This document shows, one piece after another, positions 1-7,016 of a stretch of DNA of 64,000 nt. The DNA is from an uncultured Algibacter sp. (lineage in GTDB: Bacteria; Bacteroidota; Bacteroidia; Flavobacteriales; Flavobacteriaceae). Numbering within the stretch: the stretch's first letter is position 1; each line of letters starts with the position of its first letter. The stretch covers positions 1 through 64,000 of the forward strand of contig NZ_CANLGU010000004.1 in the NCBI RefSeq assembly GCF_947490405.1, given 5' to 3'. The translations under genes were made by a program, and so were the position numbers. The notes under the pieces are model-generated. The model had not been told where the DNA came from. It did not search any database and saw nothing but the letters and a program-made list of their open reading frames with translations.

Positions 1-59
1 AAAACTCTACAATTAGAGTCTTTTGAAATCAGTTCTATAATTTTTCTTAAATCTTTCAT
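1..59 (-). CDS. N-terminus of an unknown protein, cut by window edge
   Basis: An ATG at 59 (minus strand) opens a frame that stays open for 19 codons to the window edge. The visible residues begin MKDLRKIIELISKDSNCR and look like an ordinary amphipathic N-terminus, but nothing in them identifies a family. The start lies about 12 bases beyond the attC-like element at 71-205. That is where the next gene of a cassette array would be expected, reading in the same direction as the mercury operon. The stretch is too short for certainty, and a chance open frame is possible. Confidence 0.35.
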   Translation of the reverse strand, partial: MKDLRKIIELISKDSNCRV

Positions 60-70
60 TGCTCACATTA

Positions 71-205
71 CACACAACGGTCTTGTATATGAAAAGTAGC
101 GGATTTTACACACTAACTTTTCGGTTTGGTACTGACGTTAAATTTATAAAAATCACTTTAGATTAAGCACTTAAACCGCTATTTTTTATATACGTTGTTA
201 CCCAC
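71..205 (-). repeat. attC-like imperfect hairpin at the end of the mercury cassette
   Basis: Two 18-base arms (85-102 and 176-193) are inverted copies with 16 of 18 matches. Outside them ACAAC at 74-78 pairs with GTTGT at 194-198, with GGTCTT (79-84) left unpaired on one side only, and the loop is about 73 bases. Read on the minus strand, the element starts with GTGGGTAAC and ends G^TTGTGTG. The start is complementary to GTTACCCAC at the far edge of the cassette (minus strand from 1664). This is how an attC site behaves: the ends vary between sites but pair within one cassette. The ends do not match the classical RYYYAAC/GTTRRRY consensus, so the assignment is by analogy. Confidence 0.5.
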
Positions 206-324
206 TGGCTTTATTCCGTTCAGCTTGGTTTTCAGCGTTGGCAAAGACATACTCTTTTGCAATTTTGGGCTTGTGTGTTGGTTGGTGCGAATTGCAAATG
301 TGTATGGCTTTTAGCGTTGGCTTT
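206..324. other. Non-coding cassette tail with AGCGTTGG octamers
   Basis: This stretch lies between the last mercury-operon gene and the attC-like element. A 63-codon frame crosses it, but its composition (runs of Lys, His, Ala, Asn) is not convincing. Two perfect copies of AGCGTTGG occur at 234-241 and 313-320. Two more in the same orientation lie on the other side of the operon at 1558-1565 and 1593-1600. Related GTTGG words are scattered between them. No promoter or terminator stands out. Confidence 0.4.
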
Positions 325-531
325 TTAACAACAACTTTTATTTTCTTGAATTGGTGGACAAGCAACTGTTCCGTATGAGCAATAAACACAGCAATCTCCT
401 TCTTTTGGTTTCAAAACCGTTTTACAATTCTCGCATTCGTAGAAAAATTGACAAGCGTTTGTTGGCATATCTTCTACTTTTTTATGTCCGCAATTAGGAC
501 AAGTGATTTCTGAATTTAATTTGACTTTCAT
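325..531 (-). CDS. GDCCxxC-domain small cysteine-rich protein
   Basis: This is a 68-residue cytoplasmic protein with CPNCGH near residue 11, CENC near 33, then GDCCVYCSYG and a C-terminal CPP...CC. The GDCCxxC signature names a small family that, from general knowledge, often sits beside mercury transport genes. A soluble thiol-rich metal-handling role is therefore likely but unproven. It is the last gene of the operon: its ATG shares one base with the TAA of the upstream MerT-MerP gene (TAATG), which implies translational coupling. The many paired cysteines are consistent with Hg(II) or another soft metal. Confidence 0.75.
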   Translation of the reverse strand: MKVKLNSEITCPNCGHKKVEDMPTNACQFFYECENCKTVLKPKEGDCCVYCSYGTVACPPIQENKSCC

Positions 532-1130
532 TAGTTTTCTTTTTTATCGGTTACTTTATAACCTGTTGAGTTTATCGCATTCTCGATTTCTGTTTCGTTG
601 GTTTTGGTTTTGTCAAATTCAACGATTGCATTTCCATTTTCGTAAGACGCTTTTGAGTTCACAATTCCGTTGAGCTTATTTACTTCGTGATTTACGTGTT
701 CTTCGCAACTCGCACAAGTCATTCCGCTTATTTTAAATTCAGTCGTTTTAACGTCCGATTTGTCAACTACGATTATTTGCTTTTCTGTATTTGGGTAAAA
801 TATTCCTGAATAGTATGGAAAAGCCAACATTACAATTGCAAATACAGTTACGATTCCTAAAAACTTTTTTGATTGAATAAATTTTGGTTTTTCGTCCGTC
901 TCACATTCGCAGTCAATTTCTTTTTGAGGTTTTAGTTTTTGATACCAAGCAAAACCAAGAACTAAAATTGTCAGTCCGATTAAATAAGGTCTAAAAGGTT
1001 CAATCCAAGAAAATGCAGAAGCAATTCCGCTTGTTCCTGCGATTAGAGCCAAAACTGGTGTAATACAACATAATGAAGCTGTAATTGCAGTTAACAAACC
1101 TGCACCAATTAATTTGTTTTCGCTTTTCAT
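531..1130 (-). CDS. merTP: MerTP-type mercuric transport protein (MerT-MerP fusion)
   Basis: This 199-residue membrane protein moves Hg(II) or a similar soft metal across the inner membrane. The N-terminal third has the MerT layout: a first helix with the vicinal pair SLCCITP (about residues 20-26), a second helix at about 48-62, and a third at about 92-108 after a Cys-rich loop (CECETD). The last 70 residues form a MerP/HMA metal-binding domain with GMTCASC. Fusion of the two parts is usual in Bacteroidota. The start overlaps the stop of the ArsR gene (ATGA) and the stop overlaps the next start. No mercuric reductase lies in the operon. Confidence 0.85.
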   Translation of the reverse strand: MKSENKLIGAGLLTAITASLCCITPVLALIAGTSGIASAFSWIEPFRPYLIGLTILVLGFAWYQKLKPQKEIDCECETDEKPKFIQSKKFLGIVTVFAIVMLAFPYYSGIFYPNTEKQIIVVDKSDVKTTEFKISGMTCASCEEHVNHEVNKLNGIVNSKASYENGNAIVEFDKTKTNETEIENAINSTGYKVTDKKEN

Positions 1131-1501
1131 ATCGTTTCTAAAATTTTGTTTTTATCAAGTATCTCAAAGAATGGATTTAGTAATTTTTCGTATTCAGCCG
1201 TGAGTGAGTAAAAAATCGTTTGAGCTTCTCTATCGGTTTCCAATAGATTTCGGTCTTTCATTTTCCTTAAATGTTGAGAAATAGCAGAAATATTCATTCC
1301 GAGAATGTCGCTCAAATCACAAACGCAAAGTCTTTTTTCCTCAAAGAGTAGGTAAAGTATTTTCAGTCGAACGCTATTTCCGACTAATGAAAGTCCATTT
1401 GCTAAATAGTCGAACGATTCATTTAATTCCGAAACTGTGTCTTTGCAACGGTTTATTTGTTCAATATCCGCTTGCTGTCTTATGCAAGAATTATTTTCCA
1501 T
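1127..1501 (-). CDS. ArsR/SmtB-family metal-sensing repressor
   Basis: This 124-residue winged-helix regulator is the first gene of the mercury operon. The motif RLCVCDL (about residues 56-62) is the ELCVCDL-type metal site of ArsR-like proteins. It is followed by the recognition helix NISAISQHLRKMKD and a wing ending at IFYSLT. Extra cysteines near the N-terminus (CIRQ and NRCKD) may also bind metal. The family typically represses its own operon and is released by metal. A matching operator palindrome lies just upstream at 1525-1546. Which metal is sensed cannot be read directly; mercury is inferred from the MerTP partner. Confidence 0.85.
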   Translation of the reverse strand: MENNSCIRQQADIEQINRCKDTVSELNESFDYLANGLSLVGNSVRLKILYLLFEEKRLCVCDLSDILGMNISAISQHLRKMKDRNLLETDREAQTIFYSLTAEYEKLLNPFFEILDKNKILETI

Positions 1502-1505
1502 AAAA

Positions 1506-1536
1506 CAAAGTTACGTTTATTTCTTATTTAAGCAAA
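1506..1536 (-). promoter_or_regulatory. Consensus Bacteroidota promoter of the mercury operon
   Basis: On the minus strand TTTG (1536-1533) is followed after exactly 19 bases by TAACTTTG (1513-1506). This is an exact match to the flavobacterial -33/-7 pattern TTTG-N17-23-TAnnTTTG. The ATG at 1501 begins only four bases after the -7 box, so the transcript would be leaderless or nearly so. A weaker alternative is TATTTGC, inside the operator, acting as the -7 box. Confidence 0.65.
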
Positions 1537-1546
1537 TACTTAAATA
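1525..1546. promoter_or_regulatory. Probable ArsR operator
   Basis: TATTTAAG (1525-1532) and CTTAAATA (1539-1546) form a perfect 8-base inverted repeat around a 6-base centre. Its size and AT-rich sequence resemble ArsR/SmtB operators. The centre contains the -33 TTTG box of the operon promoter, so a bound repressor would block RNA polymerase directly. Confidence 0.65.
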
Positions 1547-1655
1547 CATAAATTTCGAGCGTTGGGAAAATTTTAGCTCTTTTGGTTTTTATAGCGTTGG
1601 ATTTGTGTGTCGGAAAAAACCGAAAGTGCTAAAATGTGCGGTTGGTTTTTAGCTT
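1547..1655. other. Cassette leader with two AGCGTTGG octamers
   Basis: This is non-coding DNA between the operon promoter and the cassette edge. It carries AGCGTTGG at 1558-1565 and 1593-1600 and further GTTGG words. These match the octamers downstream of the operon and link both flanks to the same unit. A 71-codon frame on the plus strand crosses the area but has no recognisable features. Confidence 0.35.
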
Positions 1656-1677
1656 GTGGGTAACACATATATATGTG
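1656..1677. other. Proximal cassette boundary with 14-bp palindrome
   Basis: GTGGGTAACA at 1656-1665 is the exact inverted copy of TGTTACCCAC at 196-205. It marks the recombinase-side edge of the mercury unit. It overlaps a perfect palindrome, CACATATATATGTG, at 1664-1677. By analogy with integrons this would be the join between the attachment site next to the integrase (attI-like) and the first cassette, with the crossover on the minus strand at G^TT (1664/1663). Confidence 0.45.
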
Positions 1678-1758
1678 CAGTTAATGCTAATATAAATAAA
1701 ATTGAAAAACCGTAGTAATTTATTTATTAATAATGTGTTACAAAGTTTTCAATAGTGT

Positions 1759-1809
1759 GCATTTTGTATATCATAATTTAGTATATTTCAATTTTGATAT
1801 ACAAAATGC
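1759..1809. promoter_or_regulatory. 51-bp inverted repeat in front of the recombinase
   Basis: GCATTTTGTATATCA (1759-1773) and its exact inverse (1795-1809) form 15-base arms. After one mismatch the pairing continues for four more bases, leaving an 11-base centre. The right arm ends seven bases before the likely ATG at 1817. It could be a binding site for the recombinase itself (autoregulation or an attI-like site), an operator, or an RNA hairpin that limits translation. It falls inside the longest possible reading frame from 1733, which argues that the true start is 1817. Confidence 0.6.
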
Positions 1810-1816
1810 TCTACTT

Positions 1817-2884
1817 ATGAATCTTGCTAATTATGATTTCAAACTAGGTATACACAAAGAGAAAAACGTTATTTGGATTTTGTTTGCATACAATAAGGAA
1901 ATGCAATTAGAATTACGAAAGCAATTTCCATCAGCATCATACAGTGCCACAAATAAATGTTGGTATCTTCCAGATCTTCCTGTTATTAGAAAGGCACTAA
2001 AAATTAAAGAAGAATTACCAGGTAAGAAGCTCTTAAATAAAATACATCATATTAATAAGCAAGCATTTATTGATTATAGAAATCAATTGCAAATTAAATC
2101 TTATAGTATTAATACTCAACGTATATACTTATCTGAATTTGCTGAGTTGTTGTTTTTAATAAATGATTATCCCGTACAAGATTTAAACCCAAAAAGACTT
2201 AAAGATTATTTTTTGTATTGTGTTCAGCACCTTAAAATGAAAGAACGCAAAATGAATGGAAAGATAAATGCAGTGAAGTTTTATTTTGAGCAAGTAATTC
2301 ATAGACCTAAGATGTTTTTTGATATACCTCGACCTAAGAAACCAAGTACTCTACCTAAGCTACTAAGTAAATACGAAATAAAAAGAATAATTGATGCTAC
2401 AACCAATCTTAAGCATAAAGTTGCCATAAAATTATGTTATGGTATGGGTTTAAGAGTCTCAGAAGTAGTTAACATAAAGCTAGATCATATTAATAGCTCT
2501 AGAATGGTTGTTCATATTGTTGGTGCTAAAGGTAAAAAAGACAGATATGTACCTTTGCCAAGTACTATTTTGAATGAGCTAAGACGATATTATATAATTT
2601 ATAAACCTAGCGAGTATTTATTTGAAGGACAATATGGCGGAAGTTATTCCAAAAGCAGTTTACAGCAAATTTTTAAAAAGGCATTGCTAAAAGCTGGAGT
2701 TAAAAAGAAAATAGGTATTCATGGGTTAAGGCATAGTTACGCCACACATTTGCTAGAATCTGGTGCAGACTTGCGCTTTATTCAAGAGCTTCTAGGGCAT
2801 CATTCCATTAAAACCACTCAGCTCTATACAAAAGTATCTCAAGGGCATATAAATAAAATAAAAAGCCCTTTGGATAGTTTATGA
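1817..2884 (+). CDS. Tyrosine recombinase (integrase) with IntI-like C-terminal tail
   Basis: This site-specific recombinase cuts and joins DNA through a 3'-phosphotyrosine. It has a short N-terminal domain typical of flavobacterial integrases, a SAM-like core-binding domain (about residues 70-165), and a catalytic domain. The catalytic residues are all visible: Arg in GLRVSEV, Lys in GAKGKKDR, His and Arg in HGLRHSYATHLL, His in LGHHS, and Tyr in TTQLYTKV. The tail IKSPLDSL resembles the end of IntI1 as I remember it. The extra IntI domain between the Lys and HxxR motifs is absent, so this is not a canonical IntI. A start at 1733 is possible, but it would place the inverted repeat at 1759-1809 inside the protein. 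The gene points away from the mercury cassette, as intI does. Confidence 0.88.
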   Translation: MNLANYDFKLGIHKEKNVIWILFAYNKEMQLELRKQFPSASYSATNKCWYLPDLPVIRKALKIKEELPGKKLLNKIHHINKQAFIDYRNQLQIKSYSINTQRIYLSEFAELLFLINDYPVQDLNPKRLKDYFLYCVQHLKMKERKMNGKINAVKFYFEQVIHRPKMFFDIPRPKKPSTLPKLLSKYEIKRIIDATTNLKHKVAIKLCYGMGLRVSEVVNIKLDHINSSRMVVHIVGAKGKKDRYVPLPSTILNELRRYYIIYKPSEYLFEGQYGGSYSKSSLQQIFKKALLKAGVKKKIGIHGLRHSYATHLLESGADLRFIQELLGHHSIKTTQLYTKVSQGHINKIKSPLDSL

Positions 2885-2899
2885 TTCAAAGGGCTTTTT
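2860..2899. terminator. Bidirectional hairpin terminator at the recombinase 3' end
   Basis: AAAAAGCCCTTTG (2860-2872) and its exact inverse (2887-2899) form a 13-bp stem with a 14-base loop. There are T runs on one side and A runs on the other, so it can end transcription from both the recombinase (plus) and secA (minus). The left arm is coding sequence and encodes the IKSPLD motif. The stop codon is in the loop. Confidence 0.85.
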
Positions 2900-2918
2900 A
2901 TTATTCAAAAAAATAATG

Positions 2919-5900
2919 TTATTCCTCAACTAAAACCCATTCTCCTTTAGCAATTAAAGGCTCAGCTTGTTTGTATTTTAAGGTTTTGTTTTCACCATTC
3001 ATTACGTGTTTTATAGTCACACGATCATTACGTCCAATTTTTGGCTTATCACGTACTATGGTTTCCACAACTTCTTGCTGGCGTTGTGTATTTCCTGCAG
3101 CTCTATTTTGCGCAGAACGCTCATCTAAATTAGGAATTTCGTCTTTTTGTACGTTAAGTTTTTCTTTCTTTCTAGCTCGTGCTTCCTGAATGGTATCTTG
3201 TGTTTCTTGAGGCAATTCACCTTTAAATAAGAATGAAATTACATCTTTATTCACTTGGTCTATCATAGCCTTAAACAACTCAAAAGCTTCAAACTTATAA
3301 ATTAAAAGCGGGTCTTTTTGCTCGTGTACAGCTAATTGAACTGATTGCTTTAACTCATCCATTTTACGTAAATGCGTTTTCCAAGCATCATCAATAATGG
3401 CTAAGGTGATGTTCTTTTCAAAATCAGTAATTAATTGTTTACCATTGGTTTCGTAAGCTTTTTCAAGGTCTGTAACCACATTTAAACTCTTAACACCATC
3501 AGTAAACGGTACAACAATACGCTTAAATTTATCGCGCTGTGTTTCGTATACATTTTTAATTACAGGGAAAGCAATATCCGCATTGCGTTCCATTTTATCT
3601 CTGTAATGTTCAAAAGCTGCTTTGTATATTTTTGATGTAATGTCTTGAGCTGATAATTTTCCAAATTCTTCTTCAGTAATTGGCGAACTCATCGAGAAGT
3701 ATCGAATCAATTCAAACTCAAAGTTTTTAAAGTCATTAGCGCCCTTGTTAGTTTCAGCAATACCCTCTGAAGTATCAAAAATCATATTTGCTAAATCCAC
3801 ACGTAAACGTTCTCCGTTTAAAGCATTATAACGACGTTTGTAAACTACCTCACGTTGCGCATTCATTACATCATCATATTCTAATAATCGCTTACGAACA
3901 CCAAACTGGTTTTCTTCAACTTTTTTCTGTGCACGCTCAATAGATTTTGAAATCATAGAATGCTGAATCACTTCGCCTTCTTTCAATCCCATTTTATCCA
4001 TCATTTTTGCTATACGTTCAGAACCAAATAAACGCATCAAGTTATCTTCAAGCGATACGTAAAATTGTGAACTTCCTGGATCTCCTTGACGACCAGCACG
4101 ACCACGTAACTGTCTGTCTACACGACGCGAATCATGACGCTCTGTGCCAATGATGGCTAAACCACCAGCAGCTTTAACTTCGTCTGATAATTTAATATCT
4201 GTACCACGACCAGCCATATTGGTGGCGATAGTAACCTGTCCAGACCTACCCGCTTGATCTACAATTTCAGCCTCTTTTTTATGCTGCTTTGCATTTAATA
4301 CGTTATGTGGTATTTTTCTAATACTTAGCATTTTACCAAGCAACTCTGAAATCTCAACGGATGTAGTACCAATAAGTACCGGACGACCTGCTTGAGATAA
4401 TTTAGTAACTTCATCAATAACAGCATTATATTTTTCACGTTTGGTTTTATAAACCAAATCCTCTCTATCATCACGTGCAATAGGGCGGTTAGTTGGTGTT
4501 TCAAGAACATCTAATTTGTAGATTTCCCAGAATTCACCAGCTTCAGTTAATGCAGTACCCGTCATACCAGACAGTTTGCGGTACATTCTAAAATAGTTTT
4601 GTAATGTTACAGTAGCAAAAGTTTGGGTAGCATCTTCAATTTTTACATTCTCTTTAGCTTCAATGGCTTGGTGTAATCCGTCAGAGTAACGACGACCATC
4701 CATAATACGACCCGTTTGCTCATCAACAATCATTACTTTATTGTCCATCACCACATACTGTGTATCTTTTTCAAATAACGCATAAGCCTTTAAAAGCTGA
4801 TTTAGCGTGTGGATACGTTCAGATTTTACACCAAACTCTTTAAATAAATCTTCTTTAAGATTTGCTTCTTCTTCAGTGGAAAGTCCTTGTTCTTCTATTT
4901 TAGCAATCTCAATACCTATTTCAGGTAAAATAAAGAAGTCAGGATTGTCTTTACCTGAGATATATTCTACCCCTTTATCAGTAAGTTCAATCTGATTATT
5001 TTTTTCTTCAATCACATAATACAATTCCGCATCAACCTTTGGCATTTCGCGGTTGTTGTCTTGCATGTAAAAGTTTTCGGTTTTCTGAAGTAATTGCTTA
5101 ACACCTTCTTCAGATAAAAATTTAATAAGAGCTTTGTTCTTAGGAATACCACGGTAAACACGTAGTAATTGGAAACCACCTTCTTTAGTATCTCCTGCTG
5201 CAATTAGTTTTTTTGCTTCAGCTAAAACTCCAGTTAAGTATTTACGTTGTACAGAAACAATATCATCAACCTTAGGCTTTAATTCTGTAAACTCATGGCG
5301 ATCACCTTTTGGTATAGGTCCCGAAATAATCAGTGGTGTACGCGCATCATCTACCAAAACAGAATCAACTTCATCTACAATCGCATAATGGTGCGGACGT
5401 TGTACTAAATCTTCTGGAGCATGAGACATGTTATCACGCAAGTAATCAAAACCAAACTCATTATTTGTACCGTATGTAATATCGGCGTTGTAAGCTTTTC
5501 TACGAGCTGCAGAGTTAGGTTGGTGGTAATCAATACAATCCACACTTAAACCATGAAACTCAAAAATAGGTGCCATCCACGCGCTATCACGTTTCGCTAA
5601 GTAATCATTTACTGTTACCAAATGCACACCTTTTCCAGCTAAGGCATTTAAGTAAACAGGCAAGGTAGCCACAAGTGTTTTACCTTCACCAGTTTGCATT
5701 TCGGCAATTTTACCTTGGTGCATGGCAATACCACCAATTAGCTGCACATCATAATGTATCATGTCCCAAGTAATCGGTTTTCCAGCTGCATCCCAAGAAT
5801 TTGCCCAAATGGCTTTCTCGTCGTCTAAAGACACATAATCTTTCTCACCAGATAAACTACGGTCAAACTCATTAGCAGTAACCGTAATAGAGCTGTTGTT

Positions 5901-6272
5901 TACAAAACGCTTAGCGGTTTCTTTAACAACTGCAAAAGCTTCAGGTAAAATAGCATTTAAAACATCTTCAGTAATCTTGTAAGCATCATCTTTAAGGGCA
6001 TCAATCTGCTCATAAATATCTTCACGAACATCAATGTCTTCTGTGTTTTCTGCCTCTTCAGTTAAATCAGCAATCTTTTTATCAATATCCGCATTAGCCT
6101 CAGCAATTTTAGCTTTAAACTCAGCAGTTTTTGCTCTTAATTCATCATGACTTAAGGCTTCCAGAGCAGATTCAAAGGTTTTAATTTTATCAACTAAAGG
6201 TGTAATGGCTTTTACGTCTTGTTTAGACTTGTCGCCAACAAACATTTTTAATACAGAATTTAAAAAACTCAT
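2919..6272 (-). CDS. secA: Preprotein translocase ATPase SecA
   Basis: SecA is the cytoplasmic motor that drives unfolded proteins through SecYEG. Its 1117 residues are long compared with the usual ~850-900 but normal for Bacteroidota, which carry insertions in the nucleotide-binding and substrate regions. Visible motifs are QTGEGKT (Walker A, about residue 193), VDEVDSVLVDDARTP (DEAD-type box, about 298), the helicase motif TNMAGRGTDIKL and GRAGRQGDPGSS. The C-terminus ends in WVLVEE with no CxCxSGxxxxC zinc motif, so SecB- or lipid-type binding through that motif is not expected. The gene stands alone, with its own promoter at about 6350 and a shared terminator downstream. Confidence 0.98.
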   Translation of the reverse strand: MSFLNSVLKMFVGDKSKQDVKAITPLVDKIKTFESALEALSHDELRAKTAEFKAKIAEANADIDKKIADLTEEAENTEDIDVREDIYEQIDALKDDAYKITEDVLNAILPEAFAVVKETAKRFVNNSSITVTANEFDRSLSGEKDYVSLDDEKAIWANSWDAAGKPITWDMIHYDVQLIGGIAMHQGKIAEMQTGEGKTLVATLPVYLNALAGKGVHLVTVNDYLAKRDSAWMAPIFEFHGLSVDCIDYHQPNSAARRKAYNADITYGTNNEFGFDYLRDNMSHAPEDLVQRPHHYAIVDEVDSVLVDDARTPLIISGPIPKGDRHEFTELKPKVDDIVSVQRKYLTGVLAEAKKLIAAGDTKEGGFQLLRVYRGIPKNKALIKFLSEEGVKQLLQKTENFYMQDNNREMPKVDAELYYVIEEKNNQIELTDKGVEYISGKDNPDFFILPEIGIEIAKIEEQGLSTEEEANLKEDLFKEFGVKSERIHTLNQLLKAYALFEKDTQYVVMDNKVMIVDEQTGRIMDGRRYSDGLHQAIEAKENVKIEDATQTFATVTLQNYFRMYRKLSGMTGTALTEAGEFWEIYKLDVLETPTNRPIARDDREDLVYKTKREKYNAVIDEVTKLSQAGRPVLIGTTSVEISELLGKMLSIRKIPHNVLNAKQHKKEAEIVDQAGRSGQVTIATNMAGRGTDIKLSDEVKAAGGLAIIGTERHDSRRVDRQLRGRAGRQGDPGSSQFYVSLEDNLMRLFGSERIAKMMDKMGLKEGEVIQHSMISKSIERAQKKVEENQFGVRKRLLEYDDVMNAQREVVYKRRYNALNGERLRVDLANMIFDTSEGIAETNKGANDFKNFEFELIRYFSMSSPITEEEFGKLSAQDITSKIYKAAFEHYRDKMERNADIAFPVIKNVYETQRDKFKRIVVPFTDGVKSLNVVTDLEKAYETNGKQLITDFEKNITLAIIDDAWKTHLRKMDELKQSVQLAVHEQKDPLLIYKFEAFELFKAMIDQVNKDVISFLFKGELPQETQDTIQEARARKKEKLNVQKDEIPNLDERSAQNRAAGNTQRQQEVVETIVRDKPKIGRNDRVTIKHVMNGENKTLKYKQAEPLIAKGEWVLVEE

Positions 6273-6348
6273 GAGTGTAATTTTATATATATTTCTAGGA
6301 TTACCCTAGTTTTTTGTCAATTTTTATGTGCCTCATTTAAAAGGTATT

Positions 6349-6356
6349 CAAAGATA
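6349..6356 (-). promoter_or_regulatory. Probable secA promoter -7 box
   Basis: On the minus strand TATCTTTG matches TAnnTTTG and would give secA a leader of roughly 70 bases. No clear TTTG box is seen at the expected -33 distance, so the assignment rests on the -7 element alone. Confidence 0.4.
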
Positions 6357-6388
6357 CATTTTGTTGAGGTTTTAGCGTAATTTAGAAC

Positions 6389-6418
6389 AAAAAAAAAGCC
6401 TCAAAATCGAGACTTTTT
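6389..6418 (-). terminator. Terminator of the DUF2795 gene
   Basis: On the minus strand AAAAAG-TCTC and GAGG-CTTTTT form a stem with one mismatch around a 6-base loop (gatttt). A long T run of nine bases or more follows. It lies about 20 bases after the DUF2795 stop codon. Confidence 0.7.
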
Positions 6419-6437
6419 AACAGTTCTTTATGCTTTA

Positions 6438-6659
6438 TTAATATTCATCTTCATTCCAGAGGTAGTCCTCATCGGTAGGGTAATCAGACCAGATTTCCTC
6501 AATAGAGTCATAAGAGTCCCCCTCATCCTCAATAGATTGTAAATTCTCTACAACCTCCAATGGTGCTCCCGTTCTAATTGCGTAATCTATCAATTCGTCT
6601 TTGGTAGCCGGCCAAGGTGCATCACTTAAATACGATGCTAATTCTAATGTCCAATACAT
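6438..6659 (-). CDS. DUF2795-domain protein
   Basis: This 73-residue acidic protein has no membrane segment. The first 45 residues (LASYLSDAPWPATKDELIDYAIRTGAPLEVVENL) fit the DUF2795 fold, a small helical domain of unknown function. The rest is rich in Asp and Glu. It lies between secA and the cobalamin adenosyltransferase and has its own terminator. I recall similar proteins near secA in other flavobacteria, but no functional link to secretion is established. Confidence 0.8.
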   Translation of the reverse strand: MYWTLELASYLSDAPWPATKDELIDYAIRTGAPLEVVENLQSIEDEGDSYDSIEEIWSDYPTDEDYLWNEDEY

Positions 6660-6819
6660 TTCTTAATGTTTAATTTTTTGCAAAAATAATTTTTTAGTTT
6701 AAACACACAAGAAAAAAATGAAATATTTAATCATTACTTATAAGAACGTATCTTTTTGTATTCTAAACCCTTGCAATTATTTCTGCGAGGTTAATAATAA
6801 CGTGTCCAAATAAATTGTT

Positions 6820-6970
6820 TGGGCGTTACCCCAAAAAGGGGGTCGGGCTTTTCGCTATATCTTTTTAAAGTATCATTGCGAGGACGTAGGACGTAGCAAT
6901 CTGCTAAATTATAGTTCTCATCAATCTGTTATTTCATTCAAGCTTTAAAAAGGATGCCGCTACAATCCCT
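6820..6970. repeat. Flavobacterial intergenic repeat element
   Basis: This fills most of the gene-free stretch 6660-7016. From left to right it holds GGGCGTTACC, a small hairpin ACCCC-AAAAA-GGGGT (about 6828-6843), GGTCGGGCTTTTCGCTATATC, ATTGC...GCAAT (6875-6900) containing a tandem GGACGTA, and GGATGCCGCTACAATCC at about 6951-6968. Phrases like these recur in spacers of many flavobacterial genomes as I remember them. I see no reading frame. The element may be transcribed with the adenosyltransferase 3' end. Confidence 0.6.
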
Positions 6971-7016
6971 AACGCAATTCACGTTTTCAATTCAAAATCA
7001 AGTTAAATAAGAAAGC

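Noticed and set aside
198-389. 63-codon minus-strand frame below the mercury operon
   Set aside because: It overlaps the GDCCxxC gene in another frame, has no recognisable motif and lies in repeat-rich non-coding DNA.
234-1600. AGCGTTGG octamers as a CRISPR array
   Set aside because: The units are eight bases long and irregularly spaced, with genes between them and no cas genes.
1437-1652. 71-codon plus-strand frame across the operon promoter
   Set aside because: It runs antisense through the ArsR start, the operator and the promoter, and has no protein-like features.
1817-2884. Calling the recombinase IntI
   Set aside because: The insertion between the catalytic Lys and HxxR motifs that defines IntI is missing; only the tail and gene layout are IntI-like.
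6290-6312. CTAGG/CCTAG hairpin with a T run in the secA leader
   Set aside because: The stem is only five base pairs, and the T run follows it on the strand opposite to secA.
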